Shown here: positions 11,806 through 11,851 of the stretch, one piece after another | How positions within the stretch are numbered: position 1 is the stretch's first letter | Layout: every line of letters begins with the position of its first letter | Assembly: GCA_002507205.1 (NCBI GenBank) | Contig: DAZF01000079.1 | Coordinates: 1 to 11,851, forward strand | From: Methanolobus sp. UBA32 | GTDB lineage: Archaea > Halobacteriota > Methanosarcinia > Methanosarcinales > Methanosarcinaceae | DNA: 11,851 nucleotides | Direction: 5' to 3' | Position numbers and translations under genes: made by a program | Notes under the pieces: model-generated | The model's input: only the letters and a program-made list of their open reading frames with translations | Databases searched by the model: none | Told to the model about the DNA's origin: nothing

Positions 11806-11851
11806 TTAGACAAAATTTTCAATAAAATCTTCCAAATGAATTTCTCTTCGT
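11806..11851 (-). CDS. Possible C-terminal end of a minus-strand gene
   Basis: The minus-strand frame entering from the right edge reads RREIHLEDFIENFV and stops with TAA at 11806-11808. Only 14 codons are visible, so neither the reality nor the family of the gene can be judged. The composition is protein-like. If the sequence at 11610 is an IS end, this could be its transposase tail. Confidence 0.25.
   Translation of the reverse strand, partial: RREIHLEDFIENFV

Noticed and set aside
1..11851. CRISPR arrays, tRNA or rRNA genes
   Set aside because: No regularly spaced repeats, cloverleaf-like sequences or conserved rRNA segments were seen by eye; no computational scan was possible.

Overview
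The window looks like methanogenic archaeal DNA, most likely Methanosarcinales (a methylotrophic genus such as Methanolobus or Methanomethylovorans would fit; this is inference). The pointers are an FmdE-family protein, a DUF169 protein, a regulator carrying the four-cysteine Fe-S domain known from the CO dehydrogenase/acetyl-CoA synthase corrinoid subunit, TATA-box promoters in AT-rich spacers, strong GGAGG-type ribosome binding sites and moderate GC. Everything is consistent with an accessory island for arsenic resistance with a sulfur-handling side.

Layout. (1) 1-1742: a minus-strand pair, arsR (complete As(III) site ELCVCEIC) followed by the start of a DUF169 gene, with a BASS/ACR3-like permease divergent on the plus strand; a perfect 16-bp palindrome sits at the arsR start. 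(2) 1989-3853: a four-gene, translationally coupled operon: a winged-helix/Fe-S regulator followed by three DsrE-superfamily proteins resembling TusD/DsrE, TusC/DsrF and TusB/DsrH. (3) 4002-5424: a single-domain UspA protein and a TauE/SafE permease, closed by a hairpin shared with the convergent gene. (4) 5539-8354: a second ArsR-family regulator with a different cysteine set, divergent from a three-gene operon of an AhpD/CMD-like protein with a cysteine-rich tail, a tandem UspA protein and a bona fide ACR3 arsenite permease, ending in a hairpin. (5) 8355-9911: a spacer with a 174-bp MITE flanked by a perfect 8-bp target duplication, then a lipoprotein/permease pair resembling ArsF-ArsG. (6) 9912-11597: an operator-like palindrome, a decayed FmdE N-terminal copy, an intact FmdE-family gene and a second TauE/SafE permease. 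(7) 11598-11851: non-coding DNA with hairpins, a sequence resembling an insertion-sequence end, and perhaps the last codons of a minus-strand gene.

Working together: three permeases (ACR3, ACR3-like, ArsG-like) would export trivalent inorganic and perhaps organic arsenicals. The ArsR proteins would de-repress their divergent operons when arsenite binds. The CxxC proteins (AhpD-like, ArsF-like) are candidates for reduction or thiol chemistry, and the DsrEFH-like proteins plus TauE permeases suggest sulfur relay and export of sulfur oxyanions or organosulfur compounds. Functions beyond ArsR/ACR3 rest on family resemblance and gene order.
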